Positions 63,495 through 64,000 of a DNA stretch of 64,000 nucleotides are shown here, one piece after another. How positions within the stretch are numbered: the first letter of the stretch is position 1; the number at the start of each line of letters is the position of its first letter. The notes below the pieces were generated by a model. That model was not told where the DNA came from. It saw only the letters and a program-made list of their open reading frames with translations, and ran no database searches. The translations under genes were made by a program, and so were the position numbers. This DNA is from Woeseia sp. (GTDB taxonomy: Bacteria; Pseudomonadota; Gammaproteobacteria; Steroidobacterales; Woeseiaceae). Where the stretch lies: assembly GCA_021773015.1 (NCBI GenBank), contig JAJFKW010000006.1:62001-126000 (forward strand). Direction: 5' to 3'.

Positions 63495-64000
63495 TCTTCA
63501 ACACCCTTTAGCGATTCCATCATCTTAGTCGCTGCTTGCTGTTCCGCATTTCTTCGGCTACTGCCCGAGCCCGACGTTTGTAAGGAAAGCACCGGCACGC
63601 TGCAATTTACGGAAAATGTCTGCTGGTGCGCTTTTCCTTTTACGGTTGCAACCACGTATTCCGGCAACGCCAGTTTTCGCGACTGCAGATATTCCTGTAG
63701 TTTGGTTTTTGGGTCCCGCAAATCGTCTGGATCGGGCAATCGCTCCAGTCGTTCGCCAAATACATTGCCGATCACCTCAGCTGCCCTATCGTAGGAAGAA
63801 TCCAGATATACGGCCCCAAAAATCGCTTCCAGCGCATCGGCCAAAATTGACGCACGGCGATGACCCCCTGCTTTTTTCTCACCTGCGCCAAGTATCAGGT
63901 GCTGACCAATGCCTAGCTCCACGGCCAATGCGGACAGCGACGTATCTTTGACCAACGATGCGCGAACCCGACTCAACTCACCTTCATCAGCATCCGGCAA
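63491..64000 (-). CDS. rnc: Ribonuclease III (partial, 5' end outside window)
   Basis: About 169 residues of the C-terminal part are visible. The RNase III catalytic region HRRASILADALEAIFGAVYLD contains the acidic Mg2+ ligands, and the dsRNA-binding domain spans KTKLQEYLQSRKLALPEYVV to GSGSSRRNAEQQAATKMMESL. It processes rRNA and cleaves double-stranded RNA. The first gene, within the window, of the rnc-era-recO-pdxJ-acpS run. Confidence 0.96.
   Translation of the reverse strand: MPDADEGELSRVRASLVKDTSLSALAVELGIGQHLILGAGEKKAGGHRRASILADALEAIFGAVYLDSSYDRAAEVIGNVFGERLERLPDPDDLRDPKTKLQEYLQSRKLALPEYVVATVKGKAHQQTFSVNCSVPVLSLQTSGSGSSRRNAEQQAATKMMESLKGVED

Noticed and set aside
1-64000. tRNA, rRNA, CRISPR arrays, insertion sequences or prophage genes
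   Set aside because: None was recognised by eye on either strand; a covariance-model search would be needed to exclude small RNAs.

Overview
The window looks like one contiguous piece of chromosome from a free-living Gammaproteobacterium. The evidence is conserved gammaproteobacterial synteny: rne/rluC/maf/yceD-rpmF-plsX-fabH, rnc-era-recO-pdxJ-acpS, comEC-exbB-exbD-msbA-lpxK-kdsB next to the lol genes, mfd-csiV, and lpp next to an L,D-transpeptidase. Lipid A, Lol and type II secretion genes show a Gram-negative envelope. The exact lineage cannot be fixed from sequence reading alone. No rRNA, tRNA, CRISPR array, insertion sequence or prophage was seen, and base composition looks even across most of the window.

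Layout. 1-3402 (minus): clpS-clpA followed by an ETHE1/BLH-type metallo-beta-lactamase-fold hydrolase cut by the window edge. 3690-9412 (plus): gspCDEF, a partial type II secretion operon without pseudopilin genes. 9413-12470: small and unrecognised genes plus intergenic stem-loop repeats. 12470-18600 (minus): the SOS mutagenesis cassette lexA-imuA-imuB-dnaE2 behind a promoter carrying two adjacent LexA-box-like sites. 18808-20854: Lpp-like lipoprotein convergent with a YkuD L,D-transpeptidase, then a glutathione transferase. 20994-29636: YkvA-like gene, fabH-plsX-rpmF-yceD, maf, rluC and rne. 29674-34917: low-molecular-weight phosphatase, exported TPR protein, sodium:solute symporter with a tiny membrane partner, and a helical lipoprotein. 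35211-38231 (plus): a tight run of three exported enzymes (VOC fold, Tat-type M19 dipeptidase, acetamidase/formamidase). 38272-39206 (minus): a frame-disrupted relative of the unknown gene at 9881. 39461-40294: exported cyclophilin with a GlyGly-CTERM-like tail. 40321-51172: kdsB, lpxK, msbA, exbD, exbB, comEC, a DUF2062 gene, lolD and two LolC/LolE-type permeases. 51435-56336 (plus): small exported protein, mfd, csiV. 56337-64000 (minus): degenerate GGDEF protein, nagZ, rlmD, a PolB-like exonuclease, then acpS, pdxJ, recO, era and the 3' part of rnc.

Functionally the window is mostly core: RNA maturation and decay (RNase E, RNase III, Era, RluC, RlmD), phospholipid/fatty-acid entry (PlsX, FabH, AcpS), envelope building (KdsB, LpxK, MsbA, Lol, Lpp, L,D-transpeptidase, NagZ), and DNA repair and mutagenesis (Mfd, RecO, LexA/ImuABC). 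The parts least explained by known systems are the exported VOC/dipeptidase/formamidase run, the paired Cys-containing membrane-anchored family (9881 and 38272-39206), the isolated gspCDEF block, and the GlyGly-CTERM-like cyclophilin.
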